Below are positions 1 to 7,445 of a DNA stretch of 64,000 nucleotides, piece by piece; within the stretch, counting starts at the first letter, position 1; each line of letters starts with the position of its first letter. Source of the DNA: Nocardioides alkalitolerans DSM 16699 (GTDB lineage: Bacteria > Actinomycetota > Actinomycetes > Propionibacteriales > Nocardioidaceae); contig NZ_AUFN01000011.1 in NCBI RefSeq assembly GCF_000426525.1, forward strand, positions 310,001-374,000. The letters run 5' to 3'. A program made the position numbers and the translations under genes. The notes under the pieces are model-generated. The model was given only the letters and a program-made list of their open reading frames with translations. It did no database searches and had not been told where the DNA came from.

Positions 1-130
1 GGGAGTCCGTGCCGCAGGGCAGGCGGCCCCAGAGCACGTGGTCGGGCGTCGACGGCAGGTACGTCGCGGCGCGCACCGGGCCCGTGCCGGCGTCGAGCGG
101 GGCGGTCGGGGCGGGGAAGTGGCCGGGCAT
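1..130 (-). CDS. Acetamidase/formamidase family protein, N-terminal fragment
   Basis: Reading leftwards from an ATG at 130, the frame stays open to the window edge and gives 43 residues. The stretch YLPSTPDHVLWGRLPCG resembles the start of FmdA/AmdA acetamidase/formamidase proteins, where a conserved 'TP-x-x-V-x-W-G' precedes the first beta-strands. Such enzymes hydrolyse short-chain amides to ammonia and the acid in the cytoplasm. Only the N-terminus is visible, so no catalytic residue can be checked. The ATG has no clear Shine-Dalgarno sequence. The gene diverges from the next one. The family call rests on one motif and is moderate; another amidohydrolase is possible. Confidence 0.55.
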   Translation of the reverse strand, partial: MPGHFPAPTAPLDAGTGPVRAATYLPSTPDHVLWGRLPCGTDS

Positions 131-240
131 GGCCGGGAGCGTACGGAACCGGTGTTTCAGGGGTGTTCCGAGGCGTTTCGTGGCGGGCTCGGCGCGGAAA
201 CCGCGGTGCGGCGGAGGTCCTCCGACCGTAGCCTCGACGG

Positions 241-756
241 ATGGCGCTCCTGTCCTTCCAGCTGGTCGCCGACGAGGGGGACCACCGGGTCCAGGTGCTC
301 GTCGGGGGTCGCCCCCTGCCCGAGATCGCCGGTGGCACCGTCGCCAGCTGGTGGACCGGACCGACCGTCTCCGAGATCGGCTCCTCCTCGCGCCACTTCC
401 TGGACCGGCCCGCCTTCGACTTCGCCGCCACCACCACCGGTGACCCCGACGACGCACCCGGCGTCGAGGACCTCGTGGTCGAGTTCGCACCGCTCGGCGG
501 GACCGTGCTCGCCGGCACCGGCGTGGCCACCTGCTCCTGCGGCGGGTTCGGCTGCAGCTCCGTCTTCGTCGACGTCGTCCTCCTGCCCTGGGCCGTGCGG
601 TGGGAACGGTTCTACGACGGCACCGGCACCACCCTCGAGCGCCTCGGACCCTTCGAGGTCCGCCGCGGCGCCTACGAGCGGGCCCTCGCGGACCTCGACC
701 GCCAGATCGCCGAGCGGCCCGTGCCGTACGGCGAGCCCCGGCGCGAGCGGTGGTGA
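241..756 (+). CDS. Hypothetical protein with a Cys-rich CSCGGFGCSS motif
   Basis: 171 residues with normal protein composition and the strong third-position GC bias of the neighbouring real genes. I do not recognise the family. It is soluble, has no signal peptide, and carries a cluster of three cysteines (CSCGGFGC, near residue 100) that could bind a metal or form a disulphide. The C-terminal third is charged and probably helical (RRGAYERALADLDRQIAER). There is no Shine-Dalgarno close to the ATG, but a TAGCCT hexamer at 229-234 lies at the right distance for a -10 element of a leaderless transcript. Function unknown. Confidence 0.6.
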   Translation: MALLSFQLVADEGDHRVQVLVGGRPLPEIAGGTVASWWTGPTVSEIGSSSRHFLDRPAFDFAATTTGDPDDAPGVEDLVVEFAPLGGTVLAGTGVATCSCGGFGCSSVFVDVVLLPWAVRWERFYDGTGTTLERLGPFEVRRGAYERALADLDRQIAERPVPYGEPRRERW

Positions 757-830
757 GGGCGCGGGCGGCGGTGGCAGCGTGAGCTGGTGGGGAGGGCTCA
801 GCACTGGGTCGAAACTCTTGGTGGGTGGGG

Positions 831-950
831 TGCGAGCGCAGCCGGCTCGATGGGTGAGGGGCGAGTGCAGCGCGTCCGGTGGGTGAGGAGCGAGCGCAGC
901 ATGTCTCGGTGGGTGAGGAGCGAGCGCAGCGAGCGTCTCGAAGCCACGCG
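831..950. repeat. Short direct repeats, ~30-bp period (REP-like)
   Basis: Three near-identical copies of GGTGGGTGAGGAGCGAGCGC start near 849, 878 and 908, the last running on into GCGAGCGTCTCGAAGCC. A weaker copy precedes them. The 757-1018 interval otherwise holds nothing recognisable. The same motif in the opposite orientation, GTTTCGAGACGCTCGCTGGC, lies beyond the DUF222 gene at 2893-2960, so the gene is bracketed by one repeat family in inverted orientation. Confidence 0.75.
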
Positions 951-1018
951 CGCCCCCGGGGCATGACGGCACACCCCAGTGACGGGTGTCGCTGAGGTGT
1001 GCGGTCAGACGGGCAGGT

Positions 1019-2473
1019 TCAAGCGGGCAGAGGGATCGTGCCGTGGGGGTCGACGAGGTACTGCTGGTCGTGGGGGCTCGTCCAGACGAAGGATCCGTCG
1101 GGCAGGCGGCGGTAGCGCCACCGTCTCTCGGGTCCTGCACCGGTCAGCGATGGGTGGGTCTTCACGCGGTGATGTCGCCGGCAGAGCGGGGCGAGGTTGG
1201 TCGTGGAGGTCTGACCCGGTGGCCCGCCGTCATCTGCTCGGACGTACTCATCGACGTGGTCGAGGTCGCAACCCCGCGCGGGCCTCGTGCAGTGCGGGAA
1301 CACGCAGGCGGGTCGGGTGAGGCGGACGCGTTCGGCGATCCGGTCGGGGATCTCGTAGGCGTCGACCGCGATCTGGTCGCGCAGGTCGATCACCGGCTTC
1401 ACGACGACCTGGGTGGAGGTTGCGCGGCACCATTCGCGGACCTGCTCGGCGAGCACGAAGCTGCGGGTCTTCTCGACCCGTGCGAGATCGACGCCGCCGC
1501 AGGCGTTGGGGTCCAGGTCGGTGAGCGCGGTCTCGGAGAGGTGGACGTGGAGCACGACCTGACGCGCCTTCGATCGCGTCGCGGCCGGCGGGGTGTCGCT
1601 GCCGGTCTGGTTGCTGGCCTCGCCCGTCGTGGTCCGCACAGCGTCGGCGTTGTCGCAGCCGCTGAGGTCGAGCGTGGTCTGACGCCGCGCGATCTCACCG
1701 ACCGCGGATGATCGCCGTGCGTCGAGGGAGTCCAGCGACCCCGCGAGCGCGAGGTCAGCGGCCACGCGGGACACGGCGTTCTCGAGGTCGAGGGCGTCGG
1801 CGAGGTCGAGGGTGCCGGACACCGGCACCACACCCCGACCCGGATCCACCTGGGCGTCGAAGTCGAAGTCGATGTCGAACCGTCGGGTGGCGTCGGAGTC
1901 GGCGCGGTCGAGCTCGGCCTTTTCGGGGTCGAACCGGGCGACCGCCTCGGCGACCAGCTTCTGCGCGGTCACCAGTCCGGTCTTGTGGGCCACGGGTGCG
2001 AGGTGACGGTCGACGAACTCCGCGCCCTCGACCGTGAGCTGGGTCGTCTCCTGCGCGATCTTCCGAGCCCTCCACACCGGCAACGCGCCGACCATGACCC
2101 GCGCCCAGAGCCTGGGGAGCCGGTGCCGCAGCTCGACCGCCTCACCGACCAGCCGGCGACCGGAGTCGGTCGACAGACCGAGGGCGGCGGCGATCTCCAC
2201 GACGCAGAACTCCGACACCAACGGAGCGCCCGGCCCGCCGAGCTCCCCGAACACGTCCGCGCCCGGGAGCAGGTGCGCATCGGAGCGGAGCAGCCCAAAC
2301 GGGCCGTACTGGTCGGCGACCACGCCGCCCTCGGTGTGCGCGTCGGCCCAGTCCGCGACCGCCACGAGGACCTCGACCTCCGCCGCCCGCTGACGGGCCA
2401 GAGCCGCCCGGGCACCGTCGAGCAGCACGGCCGGGAAGGCAGTGCTGCCGAGGGTGGCGGTGGGCGGGCTCAT
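1019..2473 (-). CDS. DUF222 / HNH endonuclease (13E12 repeat family)
   Basis: 484 residues. The N-terminal two thirds are the helical DUF222 region of the mycobacterial 13E12 repeat family; the C-terminus (about residues 390-438) is an HNH nuclease domain with CVFPHC, DLDHVDEY and NLAPLCRRHHRVK, so the metal-binding and catalytic histidines are intact. These genes occur in many copies in actinomycetes and are thought to be mobile or selfish, though their role is unproven. The ATG at 2473 lies six bases after a TAGAAT -10 element (2480-2485 on the minus strand), so the transcript is probably leaderless. A near-consensus SOS box lies just upstream, pointing to DNA-damage control. Related repeats flank it on both sides. 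Confidence 0.9.
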   Translation of the reverse strand: MSPPTATLGSTAFPAVLLDGARAALARQRAAEVEVLVAVADWADAHTEGGVVADQYGPFGLLRSDAHLLPGADVFGELGGPGAPLVSEFCVVEIAAALGLSTDSGRRLVGEAVELRHRLPRLWARVMVGALPVWRARKIAQETTQLTVEGAEFVDRHLAPVAHKTGLVTAQKLVAEAVARFDPEKAELDRADSDATRRFDIDFDFDAQVDPGRGVVPVSGTLDLADALDLENAVSRVAADLALAGSLDSLDARRSSAVGEIARRQTTLDLSGCDNADAVRTTTGEASNQTGSDTPPAATRSKARQVVLHVHLSETALTDLDPNACGGVDLARVEKTRSFVLAEQVREWCRATSTQVVVKPVIDLRDQIAVDAYEIPDRIAERVRLTRPACVFPHCTRPARGCDLDHVDEYVRADDGGPPGQTSTTNLAPLCRRHHRVKTHPSLTGAGPERRWRYRRLPDGSFVWTSPHDQQYLVDPHGTIPLPA

Positions 2474-2486
2474 GTCCTGATTCTAT

Positions 2487-2502
2487 TCGATCACGCGTTC
2501 GA
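2487..2502 (-). promoter_or_regulatory. Probable LexA (SOS) box of the DUF222/HNH gene
   Basis: Read on the minus strand the site is TCGAACGCGTGATCGA. It differs at one base from the actinobacterial SOS consensus TCGAAC-N4-GTTCGA. It sits directly upstream of the TAGAAT -10 hexamer of the leaderless DUF222 gene, where LexA binding would block RNA polymerase. Mycobacterial 13E12 genes are known LexA targets, which supports the reading. Confidence 0.65.
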
Positions 2503-2575
2503 TCGCCAGGCACTGGAGGTGATCTGGGGATAACTGTTTGACCAGGTCAAGCGGCCCTTAGCTGCCGAGAGGGGC

Positions 2576-2990
2576 CAGTGGTTTCGAGACGGGCCTAGCG
2601 GCCCTCCTCAACCACCGGGGCACGAGCCTCGCGGCCCTCCTCAACCACCGCGGGCGCGGGCTTGGCGACCCTCCTCCACCACCGTGGGCGCGAGCCTCGC
2701 GGCCCTCCTCAACCACCGCGGGCGCGGGCTTGGCGACCCTCCTCCACCACCGTGGGCGCGAGCCTCGCGGCCCTCCTCAACCACCGCGGGCGCGGGCTTG
2801 GCGACCCTCCTCCACCACCGTGGGCGCGAGCCTCGCGGCCCTCCTCAACCACCGCGGGCGCGGGCTTGGCGACCCTCCTCCACCACCGTGGCCGTGGTTT
2901 CGAGACGCTCGCTGGCGCTCGCTCCTCAACCACCGGGAGACGCTCGCTGGCGGTCGCTCCTCCACCACCGGGGGCGCTCGCTCCACCACC
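2576..2990. repeat. Repeat block: four 68-bp tandem units plus REP-like copies
   Basis: Units of 68 bp begin at about 2641, 2709, 2777 and 2845 with near-perfect identity. Each unit is a dimer of diverged 34-bp halves, GGCCCTCCTCAACCACCG... and GACCCTCCTCCACCACCG.... At both ends (2579-2625 and 2893-2975) are copies of GTTTCGAGACG...CTCCTCAACCACCG, from which the tandem unit appears to have been amplified. Open frames through the block are repeats of low-complexity peptide and are not credible genes. This explains most of the 705-bp gap 2474-3178; the remainder is unremarkable GC-rich DNA. Confidence 0.85.
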
Positions 2991-3178
2991 ACCGTTCCGC
3001 ACGCGGGGCCCTCCCGCCCCGAACGGCCCCCCTCGACGACCGAAGGCACGGCCAGACGTGGTCCGGCCGGGCCTCGGAGTCGGCCAAGTCCCGGTGGGCG
3101 GCGTCCGACTCTGAAAGGCTGAACCAGCGGCGACGCCGGCAACGAGGCGCGACGTGACCGACGTACGAGGGGGACACC

Positions 3179-3889
3179 ATGACGGGGGACGACAGCACGC
3201 AGGACGACGGCCGAGCGCCTGGTGGCGCGGGCGGCCCGCAGCCCGGCTGGTACGGCGCGGACCCCGGGGCGGAGCGCTGGTGGGACGGCACGTCCTGGAC
3301 GGCGCACACCCGCCCGACCCCTGACCCGCCCGCCCCGGCCTCCGACCCGACCGCAGACCCGATGGCAGACCCGACGGCAGACCCGACGGCCGCCCCGACT
3401 TCCGGCTCCACGTGGGTCCCGGCCCCGGCTCCAGCCCCGGTCACGAACTGGAGGATCGTCGGCCCCTTGATCGGTGGGGTCGTGCTCGTGGTGGCCCTGG
3501 TCGTGACCCTGGTGGTGGTGCTGGGCGGCGGTTCCGGTCCCTCTAGCGCTCCGACCGATGCGACGGAGGACGACTTCTGCGAGGCGATGGACGAGGTCTA
3601 CGGCCTCATCTTCGTGCTGGCGTTCCAGGAGGGTGACCAGGAGTGGGAGACGGGTCGCATGGTGGACGTGCTCGTCGACACCGGCACTCCCGCGGGCATC
3701 GAGGACGACGCGCGCGCGGGCTTCGAGGAGCTGGTGGCCGGCCTCGAGCTGGCGGACGGGATGACGTACGACGAGCTCGAGGAGTCAGGTGAGGGGAACG
3801 TCAGCGGGGACGGCGACGACAGCCCGGAGAGCGACGCCTTCGAGACCTACACCGAGGAGACGTGTGGCACGCCGTTCGGCACGGACTGA
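3179..3889 (+). CDS. DUF2510-domain single-pass membrane protein
   Basis: 236 residues. An N-terminal DUF2510 motif (about residues 20-45: PGWYGADPGAERWWDG, SWTAHTRP) is followed by a Pro/Thr/Asp-rich linker with repeated D-P-T/M-A units, one transmembrane helix (about 95-120) and an acidic extracytoplasmic domain with two cysteines (DDFCEAM and EETCGTP). DUF2510 is a cytoplasmic N-terminal module common in actinobacterial membrane proteins; its partner is unknown. The ATG has GAGGGGG a few bases upstream. The extracytoplasmic domain is repeated in the next gene, so the two arose by tandem duplication. Function unknown. Confidence 0.85.
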   Translation: MTGDDSTQDDGRAPGGAGGPQPGWYGADPGAERWWDGTSWTAHTRPTPDPPAPASDPTADPMADPTADPTAAPTSGSTWVPAPAPAPVTNWRIVGPLIGGVVLVVALVVTLVVVLGGGSGPSSAPTDATEDDFCEAMDEVYGLIFVLAFQEGDQEWETGRMVDVLVDTGTPAGIEDDARAGFEELVAGLELADGMTYDELEESGEGNVSGDGDDSPESDAFETYTEETCGTPFGTD

Positions 3890-4334
3890 CCGGCCCGACG
3901 ACGGCAGGACCACCCGCCGAAGGCCCGTGCGTGCCCTCCTCGGCGGCACCGTCGTCGTCGCCGCCCTCGTGGTCGCCTTGGTCGTGGTGATCGGCGGTTC
4001 CCGCGCTTCGGACGCGCCGGCCGACGCCACCGCGTACGACTTCTGCCTCTCGGTCGGCGAGGTCCGGGCCCTCCTCGCCGAGGAGGGTGCGCGGGCCGAG
4101 GGCGAGCCCTGGGAGACGGACCGCATGGTCGAGGTCCTGGCCGACACCGGAGCTCCGGCGAGCATCTCGGACGACGGGCGTGCCGGGTTCGAGCAGCTCG
4201 TCGACGGCCTGGAGGACGCCGACGGCACGACCCGCGCCGAGATCGAGGAGGCAGGTGACCTCACGGGCGACCGCGGTCCGGAGGGCGACGCCTTCGACAC
4301 CTACGTGGAGGAGACCTGCGGCGACCTCGGGTAG
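3864..4334 (+). CDS. Membrane-anchored paralogue of the preceding gene, lacking DUF2510
   Basis: From a GTG at 3864 (GAGGAGA at 3854-3860, inside the previous coding end) this encodes 156 residues, overlapping the upstream gene by 26 bp in another frame. It has a short basic N-terminus, one transmembrane helix and an extracytoplasmic domain that matches the upstream protein block by block: DATAYDFC / DATEDDFC, WETDRMVEVLADTG / WETGRMVDVLVDTG, DDGRAGFEQLVDGLE / DDARAGFEELVAGLE, and YVEETCG / YTEETCG. The paired cysteines are kept, suggesting a conserved disulphide. The DUF2510 module has been lost. Role unknown, possibly working with the upstream protein. A GTG at 3927 is an alternative start. 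Confidence 0.8.
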   Translation: MARRSARTDRPDDGRTTRRRPVRALLGGTVVVAALVVALVVVIGGSRASDAPADATAYDFCLSVGEVRALLAEEGARAEGEPWETDRMVEVLADTGAPASISDDGRAGFEQLVDGLEDADGTTRAEIEEAGDLTGDRGPEGDAFDTYVEETCGDLG

Positions 4335-4350
4335 GAGCGGGCCGGCTGGC

Positions 4351-4623
4351 TCACGGGTCCGTCTCGGTCTCGGGCTCGGCCTCCAGCTTCTTCTCGAGCC
4401 GGTGGAACTTGGCGAAGAACCACGCGCAGACGCCGACGATCGCCACCGCGCACGCGACGGTGACGAGGCAGAAGTACCAGAAGCCCGTACCCACCGGTTC
4501 CTGGGTCATGCCGGCCACGAGGAGAAGGGCCATCCCGCCGAACATCGCCCCACTGGTGAAGCAGAGCCACTTGAGCGGGTTGCGCATCACCATCCGGTTG
4601 AACCTGGCGACGGGGTTCCTCAT
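4351..4623 (-). CDS. Small two-helix membrane protein
   Basis: 90 residues from the ATG at 4623, which overlaps the stop of the upstream gene by four bases (ATGA). Two hydrophobic helices (about 20-40 and 48-70) are followed by a basic-acidic tail, FHRLEKKLEAEPETETDP. No family recognised. It is last of three translationally coupled genes headed by xthA; whether it works with the nuclease or simply shares its promoter cannot be told. The frame remains open further upstream but that part is antisense-like and overlaps the neighbour, so the overlapping start is preferred. Confidence 0.75.
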   Translation of the reverse strand: MRNPVARFNRMVMRNPLKWLCFTSGAMFGGMALLLVAGMTQEPVGTGFWYFCLVTVACAVAIVGVCAWFFAKFHRLEKKLEAEPETETDP

Positions 4624-4829
4624 CCGCCGAGCAGCCTGCGGTTCTGCCGGCGGGTGAGCAGGTACGTCACCGGGCCGAGCACGGCGGCGAACACGAGGCA
4701 CCTGACGAGGAGCCCCACCGCGGACGGGTCCCCCGTGAGGGAGACGCACACCGCGAAGATGACGGTCCCGATGACCGTGGAGATGGCGGTGTAGAGGACG
4801 GGGCGCGCCAGCCCGAACTGCTTGGTCAC
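4620..4829 (-). CDS. Small two-helix membrane protein
   Basis: 69 residues: MTKQFG, then two hydrophobic segments (about 10-30 and 37-58), ending in the basic tail LTRRQNRRLLGG. The start codon overlaps the xthA stop by four bases (ATGA), and its own stop overlaps the next start in the same way, so the three genes are probably translated in series. I do not recognise the family. The length and two-helix layout match the downstream gene, though I see no clear sequence identity between them. Confidence 0.75.
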   Translation of the reverse strand: MTKQFGLARPVLYTAISTVIGTVIFAVCVSLTGDPSAVGLLVRCLVFAAVLGPVTYLLTRRQNRRLLGG

Positions 4830-5608
4830 GGGAGGTCCAGGTCGACCACGACGGGCGCGTGGTCGGAGGCGCCCTTGCCGGCGCGCTCGTCACGGTCGAT
4901 GAACGCCCCCGTCACGCCGGCGGCGAAGGACGGCGACCCGAGCACGAAGTCGATGCGCAGGCCGCGGTTGCGCTCGTAGCGCTGCCGGAAGTAGTCCCAG
5001 TACGTGTAGACCTCCGGGCCGGGCGTGTGAGGCCGCACCACGTCGTCGTACCCGTCGTCGATGAACCCCTGGAAGGCCGCGCGCTCCGGTGCCGTGACGT
5101 GGGTGGAGCCGGCGAACGCCAAGATGTCGAAGACGTCCTCGTCCCGCGGTGCGACGTTCCAGTCGCCGACGAGCGCCGTCGGGGTGTCGACCCAGCCCTG
5201 CGCGGACTCCCGCAGCCGCGCGAGCCACTCGAGCTTGTAGACGTAGTGCGGGTCGTCGACCTTGCGACCGTTCGGCACGTAGAGCGACCACACGCGCACC
5301 CCGCCGCAGGTCGCGCCGATCGCGCGCGACTCCGCCACCGGGGGCTCCCCGAACGTCGGCATGCCGGGGAACCCGACCTCGACGTCCTCGAGCCCGACGC
5401 GGCTGATGATCGCGACCCCGTTCCACTGGTTCACGCCCGCGGCGGCCACCTCGTAGCCCCGCGACGTCAGCCCCATCAGCGGCAGCTGCTCCTCGCGGGC
5501 CTTCGTCTCCTGCAGCGCCAGCACGTCGACGTCGTGGCGGTCGAGGAAGGCCTCGACGCGGTCGATGCGGGAGCGGAGGGAGTTGACGTTCCAGGTCGCG
5601 ATACGCAC
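4826..5608 (-). CDS. xthA: Exodeoxyribonuclease III
   Basis: 260 residues, normal for the ExoIII/APE1 family of Mg-dependent endonuclease/exonuclease/phosphatase-fold enzymes. It cuts DNA at abasic sites and degrades 3' ends in base-excision repair. The metal-binding start MRIATWNVNSLRSR, the ALQETK glutamate, VGDWNVAPRDED, LRIDFVLGS and the C-terminal SDHAPVVVDL active-site Asp-His are all present. The ATG at 5608 opens directly with the conserved N-terminus, so the start is secure. It heads an operon with two small membrane proteins joined by ATGA overlaps. Confidence 0.95.
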   Translation of the reverse strand: MRIATWNVNSLRSRIDRVEAFLDRHDVDVLALQETKAREEQLPLMGLTSRGYEVAAAGVNQWNGVAIISRVGLEDVEVGFPGMPTFGEPPVAESRAIGATCGGVRVWSLYVPNGRKVDDPHYVYKLEWLARLRESAQGWVDTPTALVGDWNVAPRDEDVFDILAFAGSTHVTAPERAAFQGFIDDGYDDVVRPHTPGPEVYTYWDYFRQRYERNRGLRIDFVLGSPSFAAGVTGAFIDRDERAGKGASDHAPVVVDLDLP

Positions 5609-5627
5609 CCGGCGAGCGTACGGCGCG

Positions 5628-7445
5628 TCAGCGGCCCGGCAGGAACGAGGTCAGCAGCCCCGGCGTGGTGGCGTCGGCGAGCGGTACGGCGTCGGCGAGG
5701 GGCACGTCTCGGATGACGACGGCCTCCGAGCCGGCGGCGGTCGTCGCCACGAGGTTCGCCAGCCCGCGACGGCGCTGGAAGAACGTCTGGCTCACCACCC
5801 AGCCGATGACGCCCTCGGCCTCCAGCACGGTGCGGTGCCGCGCGAACGCGCCCGACCCGGCCACGAGGTGGAGGGGACCGTCGTCGTCGGTGGTGAGGGC
5901 GTGGCCGAGGTTCCGGTACGACGCCTCCGCCCCGGCGACGCCGAGCAGGAGGAGCGCGGCGATGCCGACCACGGGCGGCCACCAGGGCCCCTCGAGGACG
6001 ATCGTGGCGACGACGCCCGCCGTACCCGCGATAAGGGTGGACCACTGCCAGCGCACGTGGGCGCGGCGGCGGGCGGCCCCGCCGTGGGAGACGAGGGTCC
6101 GGCCCAGCGGGCGCGACGCCTCGGCCGCCGGGCCGAGCACGCGGTGGGCGACGTCGACCGCGACCGAGGTGGGGCACGACGGCAGGATCTTCGTCGTGCC
6201 GTCCTCGACGCCGGTGGCCAGCGTCGACAGCTCGGCGCCGTCGGCGAGGCGCATGAGCGCGGGCTCGACCAGCTCGACGCCGCGGACGCGACGGTCCTCG
6301 ACGGTGGTCGACCGTGTGGTGAGCAGGCCCGCGGTGAGCCGCAGCGACGTGTCGCCCGCCTGCTGGCCGCCGGGCTGCCGCACGAGGCGGTAGTTGAACC
6401 ACTGCAGCACGTAGCCCGTGATCGACAGCGCGAGCCACGCCACCAGGAGGATCACGGCGCCGGCGACCAGCACCAGCGGGAGGGCCTGCGACCCGAGCCA
6501 GCCCCACGCGCTCTGCGCGTGCTCGGTGTCCCAGATCGGCAGGTCGTCGAGGAACTGCGACGACGCACCCAGCGCACCGGCGACGATCGCGAGCCGCGCG
6601 AGGCTGAGCGGCGCGAATCGCAGCCACGCCCAGTGCATCGTGGCGAGCTCGACGGTCGGGCCGACGCCGACGGGCTCGCCCGGGTGGCGGTCGCCGGGGT
6701 GCCAGCCGGTGCTGGGGGAGCCGCCCGGGGTCGAGCCCTGCGGGTCGGCGGAGCCCGTCGCGTACGGCGCGGGGTCGCCCGCCGTCGTACCCGCCGGGCC
6801 CGTCATCGGGCCCGCGGTCGTCCCGGCCGCCTGCGCGCGGTGCAGCAGGGAGGTGCGCAGGTGGGCCGCGGCGTCCTTGCCGAGGGTCTCGAGCTCGATG
6901 CGGGTGTCGTCGACGCCGGTGCCGATCTCGACCTTCGTCACCCCGAGCAGCCGGTGCACCAGGGGCGCGGTGAGGTCGACGCTCCGCACGCGGTCGAGCG
7001 GGGCGGTGAGGTTCGTCTTGTTGAGCAGCCCGCGGCGCACCTCGAACTGGGTCGCCGTCTGCCGGTAGTACGTCGTCAGCCACGGGACCGCACCCAGCAC
7101 GGCCGCGCTCACGACGGCCACCGGGAGCAGCAGCAGCGACCAGAGACCGCCGCCCGAGCTGCCGATCCCGAAGAAGCCGATGATCAGCGGGATCGCGAAC
7201 TGGCGCAGCACCGCCAGCGGTCCGATCACCAGGAGGCGCTTGTCGAGGCGGTGCCAGGCCGGGCCGCCGTCGTCGGCGACGCCCGGGGGCGGGCCCGCGC
7301 CGTACGGCGAGGAGCCCTGCTGCGGGACGGGCTGCTGCGGGAAGGGCTGCTGGTACGGCGGGGGGCCCGGCGGCTGGTACGGCGGGGGGCCGGGCGGCTG
7401 CTGGGGCGGCTGCTGGGGCGGCTGGTACGGCGGTGGGGTGCTCAC
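5628..7445 (-). CDS. Multi-pass membrane protein with bacterial PH (bPH2/DUF304) domains, YdbT-like
   Basis: 605 residues from a GTG at 7445 that overlaps the upstream stop (GTGA). A Pro/Gln/Tyr-rich N-terminus (about residues 1-60, PPYQPPQQPPQQPPGPPPY) leads into paired membrane helices and then three bPH2-type domains in succession; the first is marked by FEVRRGLLNKTNLTAPLDRV and VEIGTGVDD, the second by TTRSTTVEDRRVRGVELV, the third by RHRTVLEAEGVIGWV. The layout matches Bacillus YdbT, which pairs with YdbS, and here the gene is coupled to a YdbS-like one. In Bacillus the pair has been linked to protection against certain bacteriocins; the actinobacterial role is unknown. Confidence 0.85.
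   Translation of the reverse strand: MSTPPPYQPPQQPPQQPPGPPPYQPPGPPPYQQPFPQQPVPQQGSSPYGAGPPPGVADDGGPAWHRLDKRLLVIGPLAVLRQFAIPLIIGFFGIGSSGGGLWSLLLLPVAVVSAAVLGAVPWLTTYYRQTATQFEVRRGLLNKTNLTAPLDRVRSVDLTAPLVHRLLGVTKVEIGTGVDDTRIELETLGKDAAAHLRTSLLHRAQAAGTTAGPMTGPAGTTAGDPAPYATGSADPQGSTPGGSPSTGWHPGDRHPGEPVGVGPTVELATMHWAWLRFAPLSLARLAIVAGALGASSQFLDDLPIWDTEHAQSAWGWLGSQALPLVLVAGAVILLVAWLALSITGYVLQWFNYRLVRQPGGQQAGDTSLRLTAGLLTTRSTTVEDRRVRGVELVEPALMRLADGAELSTLATGVEDGTTKILPSCPTSVAVDVAHRVLGPAAEASRPLGRTLVSHGGAARRRAHVRWQWSTLIAGTAGVVATIVLEGPWWPPVVGIAALLLLGVAGAEASYRNLGHALTTDDDGPLHLVAGSGAFARHRTVLEAEGVIGWVVSQTFFQRRRGLANLVATTAAGSEAVVIRDVPLADAVPLADATTPGLLTSFLPGR

Noticed and set aside
2627-2892. CRISPR array
   Set aside because: The units are directly adjacent with no unique spacers, and no cas gene is present.
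2662-3307. Several overlapping frames on both strands through the 68-bp repeat block
   Set aside because: The peptides are translated repeats (HHRGRGLGDPPPP...), open in many frames because the repeat lacks stops.
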